Notes under the pieces: generated by a model
Seen by the model: only the letters and a program-made list of their open reading frames with translations
What the model was told of the DNA's origin: nothing
Databases searched by the model: none
Program-made: the position numbers and the translations under genes
Part shown: positions 32,931-42,289 of the stretch, piece by piece
How the letters are laid out: every line of letters begins with the position of its first letter
How positions within the stretch are numbered: the stretch's first letter is position 1
Source of the DNA: CBDAPI01 sp964565865
GTDB taxonomy: Bacteria > Acidobacteriota > UBA6911 > RPQK01 > CBDAPI01
Assembly: GCA_964565865.1 (NCBI GenBank)
Contig: CAZMGM010000007.1
Span: forward strand, 18,323 to 82,322
DNA length: 64,000 nt
Direction: 5' to 3'

Positions 32931-35538
32931 TCAGAGGGTGAACTGACGAGCCGGCTCGCGCAGGTTATAGCGAGAACTCATCACGTACCCGTAGGCCCCG
33001 GCATTGGCCAGCAACAGGACGTCTCCCTCCACACACTCCGGCAGCAGCCGGTCAGCACCCAGCAGGTCAGCCGTTTCACAAATCGGACCCACGACGTTCA
33101 CGACGTGCTGCCCCGGCTCACCCAACCGGCTGAGGTTCACGATCTCGTGGTGCGCCCCGTAGAGCGCCGGACGGATCAGCGAGTTCATACCCGTGGTCAC
33201 ACCCACGTAGCGAGCCGATCCCTTTCCCTTCAGCTGAGTTACCCGGGCCAACAGCACCCCCGCCTGTGCCACCAAATAGCGACCCGGCTCCAGCCACAAC
33301 TCCAGCCTGCTGGCCCGACGGATTCCGGCCAGACTCCGGTTCAGAGCGCTCAAGTCGAGCTGCTGCTGCCCCGGCTTCTCCACTACACCCAGACCTCCGC
33401 CCAGGTTGAGATAAAGTGCCGTAGGGAACTCCGCTGCAGCGTCAGCCAGAACCGCGGCAACCTCACCCCAGTGGTCCGATTCGAGGATGCCGCTTCCACT
33501 GTGGGCGTGCAGACCAACCACGGTTGCACCACATGATTCGACCCGCCGGCGCACTTCCTCGATTTCGAAAACTGGAATCCCAAACTTCGTGTGCGACCCC
33601 TGCGTGCGCACATGCCGATGGTGTCCGCGGGCCTGTCCCGTGTCCAGACGCAGGAAAAGGTCCCGATCGGCGAACAACTCGGGCCAGTGGACAAGCGGAT
33701 ACAGATTGTCCAGAGTGACCCAGACTTTCTCACCGAGGGCATACTCATACTCGCCGCGAGGTGCAAAATTGGGGGTGAAGAGAATTCGCTGCCGATCAAT
33801 TTCAGGAAACTGTGTCAGGACGTGCTCCACCTCTCCAGCGGATACGCACTCCAGATTCAGGCCCGCATCGTGGACCACGCGGAGAATGTCGGGATGGGAG
33901 TTGGCCTTGGTGGCGTAATAGATTGTACTCACCGAATCCAGAGAGAGCAGGCTCTCAATGACTTCCCGGATCGTGTCTAGGTCGTAGACATAGGCCGCCT
34001 CTTGCGCCGCTGCGATCTCCAGGAGCGTGTCCCGTTTTTCGACCCACCAGGAATCCACGGGAGGGACGTCTCTCTCTCCCTGATCCAGCTGCTCCCAGGT
34101 ACTCCCAAACACAACATCATCACGGACCGGACGTACTAGAATGGCGTGAAGCTTCTGAATCAACCGGTCGGCCTGATCCTGCCCGACCACAAAACTGAGA
34201 TTTAGGTCGCTGGCCGCCTGGCTCACCAGATGAATCCGATGCTCTTCGAATACTTCCATGGCCGGACCAATCTCGTGGAGGACGGAGCGAATCTTCCGGC
34301 CCACCAGACTGACAATCTCTGCACCTTTCACGATCCGAACCCGGCACAGGCGCTGCAGCCGCTCCTCCAACTGTCCCAGTGTGGCGGCATCGATGGCATG
34401 GGCTCCCGTGTCGAGAGTGANNNNNNNNNNTGGAAACCAGATCAATGGAAAGGCCCAAGTCGCTGAAGCAGCGAAAAGCATCGGCCAGAAAACCCACCTC
34501 GTGCCACATCCCTAACGTTTCCATCGAGATTAGGGTGATTCCCGTACGACCAGAGATGGCCTTGACCCCGGGCGCGTCGCCACCCAGGTCACCGGCCACC
34601 AGCGTTCCGGCCAGTTCGGGTTGATTCGTGCATCGAATTCGCAGCGGAATTCGATGCTGGCGCAGCGGAGAAAGACAACGAGGATGCAAGACCGACCCGC
34701 CGGTAGAAGAGATCTCCTGAGCTTCCCGGTAGCTGAGAGCTCTGAGCTGGCAAGCGCCGGTAACCACACGGGGGTCGGCACTGAAGATCCCGGGCACATC
34801 GGTCCAGATTTCCAGACCGAAGCTCTGCAGTTTGGCAGCAAGATAGGAGGCCGACGTGTCTGATCCTCCGCGACCCAGCAGGACCGTCTCGCCGGCCTGG
34901 TTAGAGGCAATGAATCCCTGCGTCAGGAGGACCCCCGAATGGCTGGATAGACGATTCTGCAGGGCCTGGTCGGAGCCGAAATCGCATCCGGCCGATAGAT
35001 AGGATGCGCTTGCGTCCTTCCTGGCTGATTCGATACTGCGCAGTAGTTCTCGCGCATCCAGCCAGCCGACGTCCAGGCCCCGGGCCTGGAGATAAGCACA
35101 GCCCAGGCGTGTCGCCATCAGCTCGCCCAGCGCCATGACCTCGGCCTGGAGAGGAGGGTCGACCTCCCCGCGCTCGTGGATGTGGGCTAGGTGCTGCTTC
35201 AAAGCCAGGGCATCCTCGCTCAGTAGATCGGCACCGTCCAGACCTAGATCGCCGGAGAGCTCAAAGTGAGTCTCCAAGATAGCGGCAAGAGTCTGGTCAT
35301 GGCTTCCCGAGACCACCTCCCGAATCGCCTGCTCGAGCAGGTCGGAAACGCCGGCCAGGGCCGAGTGGACGACCAGCACCCGATAACCGGCCTGAACCCG
35401 CTCGTCGACCAGGTCGTAGATGATCTCCCAACGAGCCCGGGAAGACACACTGCTGCCACCGAACTTCAGCACCAGCCAGCCCCTGCGTGAGGGTGTTTTC
35501 CCCGTCCCGGGAAATGTATTTTCGTCCAGAGTTTTCAC
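32931..35538 (-). CDS. lysAC: Bifunctional aspartate kinase/diaminopimelate decarboxylase, split by an assembly gap
   Basis: One gene, not two. Before the gap: aspartate kinase with LVLKFGGSSVSS (about 27), LLGRGGSDTSASYLA and FSADPRVV. The kinase motif GLSIDLVS stops at the N-run, and TLDTGAHAIDAATL resumes in another frame, followed by ACT-like IVSLVGRKIR and SQAASDLNLSFVV. After that comes DAP decarboxylase: YATKANSHPDIL (PLP Lys), GLHAHSGSGI, LYLNLGGGLGVVEKPGQ, VGPICETADLLG and GAYGYVMSSRYN. The missing piece is probably seven codons (21 bases), normally TSETNVTV-like; frame arithmetic requires a multiple of three. The full protein would be about 872 residues, like fused LysAC of Xanthomonas relatives. 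It catalyses the first and last steps of lysine synthesis. Confidence 0.9.
34421..34430. other. Assembly gap (10 N) inside lysAC
   Basis: Ten Ns of unlikely true length: the reading frame changes across it, so the real gap must be a multiple of three bases, best fit about 21. Confidence 0.95.
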
Positions 35539-35691
35539 GATTCCCTTACTCTTGCCCTTCCCTTGGCGCCCAGGGATTCTACCTCAAGGGGGGGCAGGTT
35601 GTTCCATGTTTCGTTCACGTTCCGGGGAGAATGCAGGAGAGGACCTGGGGCAGGCGGGGAACGTACAGACTCGGTGGTCTCAATCAGAGGC

Positions 35692-36579
35692 CTAGTATCC
35701 CTGGGATGCCGCAGTGCTCAGGGCACTCATCATGGCCAGGCCGATAAAGCCCTGGAGGCTAGTCTGGAACTGTTCGGATGTCTCAGCGGCCAGCAGGACT
35801 TCCAATCCCCCGTCGAGCATAGCCAGAACCAGACTTAACTGAGCCGTCTGCTGGGGGTCGACAGCGACCAGGTTTAAGTGTTCCCGCGCCAAGTTAATCA
35901 TCGTGTCCCATGCTTCGGCCATAGCGGCCAGCACCCATTTCCCTTCCACCAAGATGAACTCGACTTCCTGGGGCTCTTCATCCGGTGTCTCGACCAGTAG
36001 CCAGGCCCGGTCGCCTTTACTCTGAATCAACGTCACACTCATCGTCCGAAGCTTATTCAGGGTCTCGGCCTCCTCGGGGGCCAGGGCTTCCAGATAACTT
36101 ATCTGGGCCATGATCTGGCTGCCTGTGGTCGACAGGAAGCGGTCCCCGTCGAAGCTGCGCAGCCGGTCCAGGCTGGAAAGATCTGAGGAGATCAGCGTAT
36201 CCAGCAGCGCCACCACCTCGTCGTATACTGCCTCCTCATTGGGAGATTTGGATAGCTGTACGCGCACCATCGGATAGTCGAGAAGAAACTGTTTCTTCTC
36301 GACCAGAACACGGACCACTTTGGAAAACGTGGCAAGGGTATGATCCCACAGGCTGTCTTGCATTTGATTTGCAAATTCTTGAACCAGCCCGGAAATGTCG
36401 GCCTGATAGCTGCCCGGCAAAGCCTGCCAGAGAACCTGTGGCCGGTTTTTCTTGAGCTCGCTCACGACCGTCTTCACAGCAGCATCCGGCGTATCCCTGC
36501 CCAGAGCAGCGAGAGCGGAGACAAAAAGCAACAGGGCGACAATCAGGGGCGATATTATTATTTTCTTTGGCACGTTCAC
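35692..36579 (-). CDS. Exported protein of unknown function
   Basis: About 295 residues. I do not recognise a family. A Sec-type signal peptide (VPKKIIISPLIVALLLFVSALAAL) follows GTG codons at 36579 and 36573, with GGAAAGAAG just upstream; the frame also has an upstream start at 36657, but this would bury the signal. The mature part is helical and acidic: DTPDAAVKTVVSELKKNRP near the N-terminus (a layout seen in small periplasmic helical proteins that begin with a DxPxxxVxxxxxAl motif), a beta hairpin DRAWLLVETPDEEPQEVEFILVEGKW in pieces around 205-230, and a final hydrophobic Ala/Ser-rich tail. It is followed by lysAC (153 bases) and preceded by comE (87 bases). Confidence 0.7.
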   Translation of the reverse strand: MNVPKKIIISPLIVALLLFVSALAALGRDTPDAAVKTVVSELKKNRPQVLWQALPGSYQADISGLVQEFANQMQDSLWDHTLATFSKVVRVLVEKKQFLLDYPMVRVQLSKSPNEEAVYDEVVALLDTLISSDLSSLDRLRSFDGDRFLSTTGSQIMAQISYLEALAPEEAETLNKLRTMSVTLIQSKGDRAWLLVETPDEEPQEVEFILVEGKWVLAAMAEAWDTMINLAREHLNLVAVDPQQTAQLSLVLAMLDGGLEVLLAAETSEQFQTSLQGFIGLAMMSALSTAASQGY

Positions 36580-36666
36580 CTTCTTTCCGATCCGATAGAC
36601 GGGGCAACCCCTGTTCGCCAATCTACGGATTTGCTGAAAGGGATGTTCGATTCCCAATTCCAGAAT

Positions 36667-37263
36667 CTAGAACCCAGATTCGAGCACTTCTCTCACCCGG
36701 CGGGCGGATTCGGCCACCGAGACTTTCAGATAGTCTGCTTCTTCTCTGTCACTCCGACTGATAGGACCTTCACATCCCGGTTCAACTTCCACCTCAACAA
36801 AGGTCGGACCTTCTTCCCGCATGATCCGGGGAAGTCTTTCTTCGTAGTCTTTTGCGTCATCGAACCTGAAGACGCTCTGGAATCCAGATGCCCGGGCCAT
36901 GCCACCCCAGTCCAGGCTCTTACGACCCGGGATTCTCTGGTTACCTGTAATCTCGTAAGTCCCGTTGACCAGGACGAAGAGAATCAGGTTCTTAGAGCCG
37001 GACTCCACGATGGTGATCAGCGTTCCCAGGCTCATCAGCATGCTGCCATCGCCGTTCAGACAGAGGACCTTTCGGCCCGGCTGAGCCAGGGCCAGTCCCA
37101 AGGCCAGGTCGGCTCCGTGGCCCATGGCGCTGTCGGCCGCGGCAAAGTCGAGCGGGTGCCTCGAGAGAATGCCCCAGGGTCGAACAGCGGCCATGGTCGT
37201 CACCACGACCTCGTCCCTTCTCAGTTCGGCCAGTGGTACCAGAAGTTCGTCCTTTGTCAACAT
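36667..37263 (-). CDS. comE: Sulfopyruvate/phosphonopyruvate decarboxylase, beta (TPP-binding) subunit
   Basis: 198 residues, the C-terminal TPP domain only. MGHGADLALGLALAQP (about 47), LNGDGSMLMSLGTL (the GDG of the TPP motif, about 69) and LILFVLVNGTYEITG (the distal N of the motif, about 98) are present, then PTFVEVEVEPGCEGPI near the end. It pairs with the alpha subunit 6 bases upstream to decarboxylate sulfopyruvate to sulfoacetaldehyde, or phosphonopyruvate to phosphonoacetaldehyde. Split ComD/ComE is known from methanogen coenzyme M synthesis and from bacterial sulfolactate breakdown. No sulfolactate dehydrogenase, PEP mutase or Xsc is next to it, so the substrate cannot be fixed. Confidence 0.86.
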   Translation of the reverse strand: MLTKDELLVPLAELRRDEVVVTTMAAVRPWGILSRHPLDFAAADSAMGHGADLALGLALAQPGRKVLCLNGDGSMLMSLGTLITIVESGSKNLILFVLVNGTYEITGNQRIPGRKSLDWGGMARASGFQSVFRFDDAKDYEERLPRIMREEGPTFVEVEVEPGCEGPISRSDREEADYLKVSVAESARRVREVLESGF

Positions 37264-37269
37264 GGTGGA

Positions 37270-37818
37270 TCAAATGAATGGAGCTAGGAGGAGTAGTGCC
37301 AGGGGCCGGAATTCGCGGTGGGCTCGCTCCCAGGCTTCTGCCACTTTCGGCAAGTCGGAGTCGGAGGTGTAGAGCCCGAACGGCACACCCCAGGCGCGCA
37401 GGGTGGGTTCCGTGACGAGAGCGACGGAATCCAGGTCACTTCGGACCATGTTCTCCGAAGTCACGGATTCCAGCCCACCTCGCCTCAGAGCCTTCAGTGT
37501 CGGGTAACCTCGATATCCAATCAGACAGAGAAGCGGAACTCCCATGCGGACGGCCGTCCCTCGCAGGCTGTCCCCGCTTTCCAGCAGGCCCGTGTTCTGG
37601 ATCAGGACGACCGGGTGCCTGCCACCCATCCAGAGACCGGAGGCAAGGGCAAAAGCTTCCCCTTCGCGGGTCACCTGGAGCAAGGTCATGTCGGGAGAAT
37701 CTTCGACCGACTGAAAGAGCCCGGCCGACCCATTGTCGGGAAGGCCTATCACATGCGAGACGCCCAGCCGGACCATTTCGGCGAGTAAGGTTGCGGCTCG
37801 CGGCCTGGGGAAGCTCAA
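37270..37818 (-). CDS. comD: Sulfopyruvate/phosphonopyruvate decarboxylase, alpha (PP-binding) subunit
   Basis: 182 residues, the N-terminal TPP-pyrimidine domain. GVSHVIGLPDNGSAGLF (about 19-35), LLQVTREGEAFALASGLWMGG with the catalytic Glu of TREGEA (about 51-53), VVLIQNTGLLESGDSLRGTA and MGVPLLCLIGYRG match ComD. It is followed after 6 bases by comE. Upstream (to the right) a 250-base gap holds repeats rather than a recognisable promoter. The enzyme is a cytoplasmic alpha/beta complex. A split acetolactate-synthase-like enzyme is less likely, since both subunits are very short and lack the middle domain. Confidence 0.86.
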   Translation of the reverse strand: MSFPRPRAATLLAEMVRLGVSHVIGLPDNGSAGLFQSVEDSPDMTLLQVTREGEAFALASGLWMGGRHPVVLIQNTGLLESGDSLRGTAVRMGVPLLCLIGYRGYPTLKALRRGGLESVTSENMVRSDLDSVALVTEPTLRAWGVPFGLYTSDSDLPKVAEAWERAHREFRPLALLLLAPFI

Positions 37819-37852
37819 TTGCTTAGTCTCATTCCTGGGCAGCTCTCAAGGG

Positions 37853-37921
37853 ACAGAACGGCAGGGTGTAAGCCCGCCGTTGGACCTGCAAACGGCGCGC
37901 TCACGCTTCACCATTCTGTTC
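37853..37921. repeat. Imperfect palindromic intergenic repeat, copy A
   Basis: The first part (ACAGAACGGCAGGGTGTAAG) and last 32 bases (AAACGGCGCGCTCACGCTTC and following) closely match copy B at 54084-54176: 4 mismatches in 20 and 5 in 32. The AACGG/CCGTT arms can pair. Confidence 0.6.
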
Positions 37922-37981
37922 GGCCGGCCAAGGGGCTAGAACCCGCAACGGTCACCGCCCTGAGGCGCCTCCCACTTTTCC

Positions 37982-38006
37982 GGTTCCACGTCAACGGTCA
38001 ACCGTC
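37982..38006. repeat. 25-base direct repeat, copy 1 (left of fumarase)
   Basis: GGTTCCACGTCAACGGTCAA followed by CCGTC; identical to 39866-39890. It lies 62 bases beyond the fumarase stop. Confidence 0.8.
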
Positions 38007-38068
38007 AACAGCGCGGAACCTTCTGCTTTGAACTTTCAACCAGTAACCAGCACTAGCAGCCGGGCACC

Positions 38069-39697
38069 CTAGTCCATCTGGACTAGGGGAAGGTTCTGAA
38101 AAAAGTCGCTGCCCTTGTCATTAATAATGATGAAAGCTGGAAAGTTCTCGACCTCGATCCTCCAGATGGCCTCCATACCCAAATCTTCGAAATCCACGAC
38201 TTCGATTTTTTTTATGCTGTTCTCAGCCAGGAGAGCAGCCGGACCCCCGATCGACCCCAGATAGAACCCACCATATTTCCTGCAGGCCTCTCGGACGCGC
38301 CCGGAACGATTGCCCTTGGCCAGCATGACCAAGCTGGCCCCATGGCTTTGAAAGAGATCGACGTAGGGATCCATGCGGCTGGCTGTAGTGGGCCCAAAGG
38401 ACCCTGACGCGTACCCTTCAGGCCGCTTGGCGGGCCCTGCATAGTAGATGACATGGTCCTTGAAGTAGCCAGGCAGCTCGCCACCTTCGTCCAGCTGCCG
38501 CTTGAGCCGGGCGTGTGCAATGTCCCGAGCCACGATGAGAGATCCGGTCAGTGACAGCCGGGTGGCAATCGGGTGTTCTCGAAGCTGTGCCAGAATCTCA
38601 CCCATGGGCCGCGTCAAGTCGATCTCGACTGCCTCTGCTCCAAGCTCATCTTCCGTAACTTCAGGGAGGTACCGGGCCGGATTGGTCTCGAGCTGCTCCA
38701 GGAAAACGCCTTCCCGGTTGATCTTTCCCAAGATCTGACGATGGGCCGAGCAGGACACTCCCAATCCGACGGGGCAGGATCCCCCGTGTCGGGGGAGGCG
38801 AACCACTCGGATATCGTGGGCGAAGTACTTTCCCCCGAACTGGGCGCCGATACCAATCCGGGTGCACAGCTCTGCAACCTGCCCCTCCATCTCCCGATCC
38901 CGGAAAGCCCGTCCCGTTTCATTACCCGAGGTGGGAAGATCGTCCAGATAGTGGCAGCTCGCCAGCTTGACCGTCTTCATGGTGTACTCCACCGATGTGC
39001 CTCCGACCACGAGGGCCAAATGGTAGGGCGGACAGGCCGCCGAGCCAATGCTGTGCACCTTTTCGGCCACAAAACCGAGGAGTGACTCAGGGTTTAAAAG
39101 AGCCTTTGTTTCCTGATAGAGGAAGGTCTTGTTGGCCGAACCCCCTCCTTTGGCAATGAACAGGAAGCGGTACTCGTCACCGGGCCGGGCGTAGATCTCA
39201 ATTTGCGCAGGGAGATTCGTCCCCGTGTTCTTTTCCTTGTACATGTCCAGCGGAGCCAGCTGAGAATAGCGCAGGTTGTTTTCCTGGAACGCCTCATAGA
39301 TTCCCCGCGAAATGGACTCGGCGTCGCTCGAAAAGGTAAAGACGTTCTCACCCTTGTAGGCATGTACGATGGCAGTGCCCGTGTCCTGACAGCCGGGCAG
39401 GATTCTGCCTGCAGAGATGTTGGCGTTCTTTAGGAACTCCAGGGCCACGAAATGGTCATTCTCAGAAGCCTCCGGATCCTCCAGAATGGCCCGCAACTGC
39501 TTCAGATGACCGGGCCGCAGGAGATACTCCACATCTTCGATTGCCTCTCGGGACAGCAGCGCGATGGCGGCCGGCTCGACCTTCAGAATCTCCACGCCAT
39601 TCCAGCGTTCGGTGGACACAAAGTCGGACGTCAGTTTTCGATACGGAGTGGTGTCGGGACTGTGCTCGAAGATTTCTTGATATTTGAAGTCGGGCAT
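38069..39697 (-). CDS. Fumarate hydratase, class I (iron-sulfur)
   Basis: 542 residues, full length for the single-chain class I enzyme. Interconverts fumarate and malate in the TCA cycle using an oxygen-sensitive [4Fe-4S] cluster. Cluster cysteines are expected in LPGCQDTGTAIV (about 100), GSAACPPYHLALVVGG (about 220) and HGGSCPVGLGVSC (about 310). GGGSANKTFLYQET and KLASCHYLDDLP belong to the alpha part, and FGPTTASRMDPYVD near 435 to the beta-type domain. The transporter/tartrate-dehydratase relatives are less likely given the full two-domain length. Direct repeats flank the gene on both sides. Confidence 0.93.
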   Translation of the reverse strand: MPDFKYQEIFEHSPDTTPYRKLTSDFVSTERWNGVEILKVEPAAIALLSREAIEDVEYLLRPGHLKQLRAILEDPEASENDHFVALEFLKNANISAGRILPGCQDTGTAIVHAYKGENVFTFSSDAESISRGIYEAFQENNLRYSQLAPLDMYKEKNTGTNLPAQIEIYARPGDEYRFLFIAKGGGSANKTFLYQETKALLNPESLLGFVAEKVHSIGSAACPPYHLALVVGGTSVEYTMKTVKLASCHYLDDLPTSGNETGRAFRDREMEGQVAELCTRIGIGAQFGGKYFAHDIRVVRLPRHGGSCPVGLGVSCSAHRQILGKINREGVFLEQLETNPARYLPEVTEDELGAEAVEIDLTRPMGEILAQLREHPIATRLSLTGSLIVARDIAHARLKRQLDEGGELPGYFKDHVIYYAGPAKRPEGYASGSFGPTTASRMDPYVDLFQSHGASLVMLAKGNRSGRVREACRKYGGFYLGSIGGPAALLAENSIKKIEVVDFEDLGMEAIWRIEVENFPAFIIINDKGSDFFQNLPLVQMD

Positions 39698-39865
39698 TTT
39701 CTGCTCTCTCTGTCCGATCAGATCGCGGGATGGAACCCACTCCTAAACCGTTTCTGCCCGTGACATTGGCAATATAGGAAGGCTTTCCATGACCTACTCC
39801 ACATCAACCGCTACTGTGCTCCTATGATCCCACCGTTCACGGCGAGCTGACACTCTCCAACGTTT

Positions 39866-39890
39866 GGTTCCACGTCAACGGTCAACCGTC
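39866..39890. repeat. 25-base direct repeat, copy 2 (right of fumarase)
   Basis: Identical to 37982-38006. It sits just beyond the cfa stop at 39897. Confidence 0.8.
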
Positions 39891-39896
39891 CACCGT

Positions 39897-41165
39897 TTAC
39901 CTGGTCGTGTGCCGGATTGGAAGCTCAGCCTGGAACCTCGGTTTGGCGAGAAGCATCTGCGTATCTCCGATCACGCGCTCCCGAAACCCGCCCTCACAAT
40001 AGCTGAAATAGTACTCCCACATACGGATGAATTCACCGGAAAATCCCATTGCCTGGATCTTTTCCTGGCTGGCCAAAAAACGCCGGCGCCATTCGCGCAG
40101 TGTGGCCGCGTAGTGAGGAGTCAAGTCGTCGAAGTGAGAGAGCCGGAAATCGGTAACTCTCCGGGCGGAGTCCAGAATGGTGGAGACGCTGGAAAGACAT
40201 GATCCCGGGAAGATGTATCGCTGAATGAAGTCTACGGTTCGGCGTGAGATCTCGTAACGCTGATCGGGAACAGTGATGGCCTGCAGCAGGAACACGCCCT
40301 CCGGCTTCAAGAGTGAAGAACACTTCTTGAAGAACGTATCCCGGTATTGATGGCCAACCGCTTCGATCATTTCGATGGACACCAGCTTGTCGAACTGGCC
40401 GTCGAGATGCCGGTAGTCCTTCTTGATGACTTCTACCCGGTTATCCAGCCCAGCCTTCCGAACCCTGCGACGAGAAAACTGGTACTGCCCTTGAGAGATT
40501 GTCGTCGTCGTCACCCTACAGCCGAAGCGCCGTGCGGCGTGGAGGGCAAATCCTCCCCAGCCGGTGCCAATCTCCAAAAGGTGGTCTGCTGGACCCAACC
40601 TCAGCTTGCGACAGATCTGCTCATTCTTCTGGAATGAGGCCTCTTCCAGGGAACAGTCCGGTGGATCGAAGATCGCACAGGAATACATCATTGATTTGTC
40701 CAGGAAAAGGCCGAAAAAGTCATTGCTCAAGTCGTAGTGGGCACCGATGTTGCGAATACTGCCCCTGAGCGAATTCCGCCGCAGGGTGTGGCCCACTCGA
40801 GACAGGGCGTCGCGAGCCTGAGCGAGACCCGACTCCACCCGGTCCAACACCGCCCGGTTTCGGGCCATGATCCGGATGAGCTCGGTCAGATCGTCGCAAG
40901 ACCATTCTTCTCGGATATAGGATTCCGCCGCGCCAAGCGACCCCCAAGCCACCGTGGAAAAGTAGAATCGGGGACTTCGGACTTCGATCCGGCAGCTCAA
41001 GTCTCCCCGGCCACCCCCCAAAGTCCAGACTTCGTCTCCATCCTTGATGGTGATCTTTCCATGTTCGAGGTTGCGGAGCTGAAAAAAGAGCAGGCTCCGA
41101 CACCATTTCGCCGTCAGGGAAAGGGTTTCTCCACTTCGGGGAAACGAGCGTGTCAAACCCCTCAT
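39897..41165 (-). CDS. cfa: Cyclopropane-fatty-acyl-phospholipid synthase family methyltransferase
   Basis: 422 residues from the ATG at 41165, whose ATGA overlaps the desaturase stop; the frame runs back to 41288 inside the desaturase, which is not credible. SAM domain: LEIGTGWGGFALHAA (about 196), VTTTTISQGQYQFSRRR, VIKKDYRHLDGQFDKLVSIEMIEAVGHQY in pieces around 235-262, and QAITVPDQRY. NIGAHYDLSNDFFGLFLDKSMMYSC (about 138-160) is the family lipid-binding block, and the late FDDLTPHYAATLREWRRRF is also conserved. It adds a methylene bridge to unsaturated acyl chains in membrane phospholipids. Translational coupling to the desaturase fits a pathway of double-bond formation then cyclopropanation. 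Confidence 0.93.
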   Translation of the reverse strand: MRGLTRSFPRSGETLSLTAKWCRSLLFFQLRNLEHGKITIKDGDEVWTLGGGRGDLSCRIEVRSPRFYFSTVAWGSLGAAESYIREEWSCDDLTELIRIMARNRAVLDRVESGLAQARDALSRVGHTLRRNSLRGSIRNIGAHYDLSNDFFGLFLDKSMMYSCAIFDPPDCSLEEASFQKNEQICRKLRLGPADHLLEIGTGWGGFALHAARRFGCRVTTTTISQGQYQFSRRRVRKAGLDNRVEVIKKDYRHLDGQFDKLVSIEMIEAVGHQYRDTFFKKCSSLLKPEGVFLLQAITVPDQRYEISRRTVDFIQRYIFPGSCLSSVSTILDSARRVTDFRLSHFDDLTPHYAATLREWRRRFLASQEKIQAMGFSGEFIRMWEYYFSYCEGGFRERVIGDTQMLLAKPRFQAELPIRHTTR

Positions 41166-42127
41166 CCGGCACTCCGGGGTTGGGCCAGGCGGGCGGCTCG
41201 AACCTGTTCCGGAACGGGCCGGAGATCTCGGATGAGTCGCAGCCAGCTCATGATTTTCAAAAGGTAGAATGTAATATCGATTTCCCACCAGAAAAAGCCC
41301 TGGCGAACCGTGGATGGGTAGTAGTGATGGTTGTTGTGCCAGCCTTCTCCCAGTGTGAACAGAGCCAAGATAAAGCTGTTGCGGCTCTGATCTCCAGTCC
41401 GATAATTCTGTCTTCCCAAGAGGTGGGCTGCTGAGTTAATCATGCAGCTACCGTGGAGGAGCAAAACTGTGGAGACGAAGAAGCCCCAGATCAGCATCTG
41501 CCAGCCGCTGGTTCCCAGAGCGGGATAGTTGAGTCTCAGAAAGTCTCCCAGGAAATATAGCCCCACTCCCATGGCTGCCGGCACCAAGATGTCGCACTGA
41601 TCCAGAAAGCGGAGCTCCCGGAAACGAGCCAGGTCTGGAACCAAGCTCATTCTCGTGGGAAAGTTCCTCTTGTCGGTGATCCAACCGATGTGACTCCAGA
41701 ACACCCCATGCTGCTCGGGGGAATGTGGGTCTTCCAGATCATCCGAGTGTTTGTGATGGTTGCGGTGATGGGCGGCCCACCAGAGGGGACCCTTCTGGGC
41801 ACAGGAGGTTCCCGCCAGAGCAAGCACCAGCTGCATAAAGCGGTTCGCCTTGAATGTTCGATGTGAAAAGTACCGGTGATAAAACCCGGTGATAAAGAAC
41901 ATGCGGACGAAGTACAGGGCGATGCAGACGGCAACCGCGACAGGGCTCCACCCCACCAGTAAAATTCCAAAGCACATGAGGTGGAATGCGATGAAGGGAA
42001 CGCTTCGGACCCAGTCAATGGAATAGGCCACTTCCCGCACAGTGGGCGGGTTCACCTCCTCGCTACCTCCTGTACCGGACAGCACCCAACCGCGAAGGCC
42101 GGTCCATACCTCTTTCGTCAGACTCAA
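41162..42127 (-). CDS. Fatty acid (acyl-CoA type) delta-9-like desaturase
   Basis: 321 residues, integral membrane, with four or more hydrophobic segments. Three His boxes of the stearoyl-CoA desaturase class are complete: HRYFSH (about 83), HRNHHKHSD (about 119-127) and HNNHHYY (about 261), which bind the di-iron centre. WWAAHHRNHHKHSDD and GEGWHNNHHYYPS leave little doubt about the family. It introduces a cis double bond into saturated acyl chains. It ends in a 4-base overlap with cfa. The long gap to its right includes a tRNA gene and must hold the promoter. Confidence 0.92.
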   Translation of the reverse strand: MSLTKEVWTGLRGWVLSGTGGSEEVNPPTVREVAYSIDWVRSVPFIAFHLMCFGILLVGWSPVAVAVCIALYFVRMFFITGFYHRYFSHRTFKANRFMQLVLALAGTSCAQKGPLWWAAHHRNHHKHSDDLEDPHSPEQHGVFWSHIGWITDKRNFPTRMSLVPDLARFRELRFLDQCDILVPAAMGVGLYFLGDFLRLNYPALGTSGWQMLIWGFFVSTVLLLHGSCMINSAAHLLGRQNYRTGDQSRNSFILALFTLGEGWHNNHHYYPSTVRQGFFWWEIDITFYLLKIMSWLRLIRDLRPVPEQVRAARLAQPRSAG

Positions 42128-42289
42128 GAATTTTCACCTCAGTTCTCAGTTCAGTTTCCAGGACCTTCCTTCCCGACTCGAGCACTACCAGCGCGGAAAA
42201 CTTATTCTAGCGGAAACGGCCCGGATCTCACAGCATCCTGACCTCAAAAGTTTGAGCATTGCAACGTGAGGATAAAAATGGACTTGTTT

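Noticed and set aside
34120..35538. Stand-alone aspartate kinase gene with a frame running past the N-run into 34120
   Set aside because: After the Ns this frame turns into low-complexity residues without family motifs, while the alternative frame continues the ACT and decarboxylase domains. Treated as one fused lysAC.
41166..41288. N-terminal extension of the cyclopropane synthase frame
   Set aside because: It lies wholly inside the desaturase C-terminus; the ATGA overlap at 41162-41165 is the natural start.
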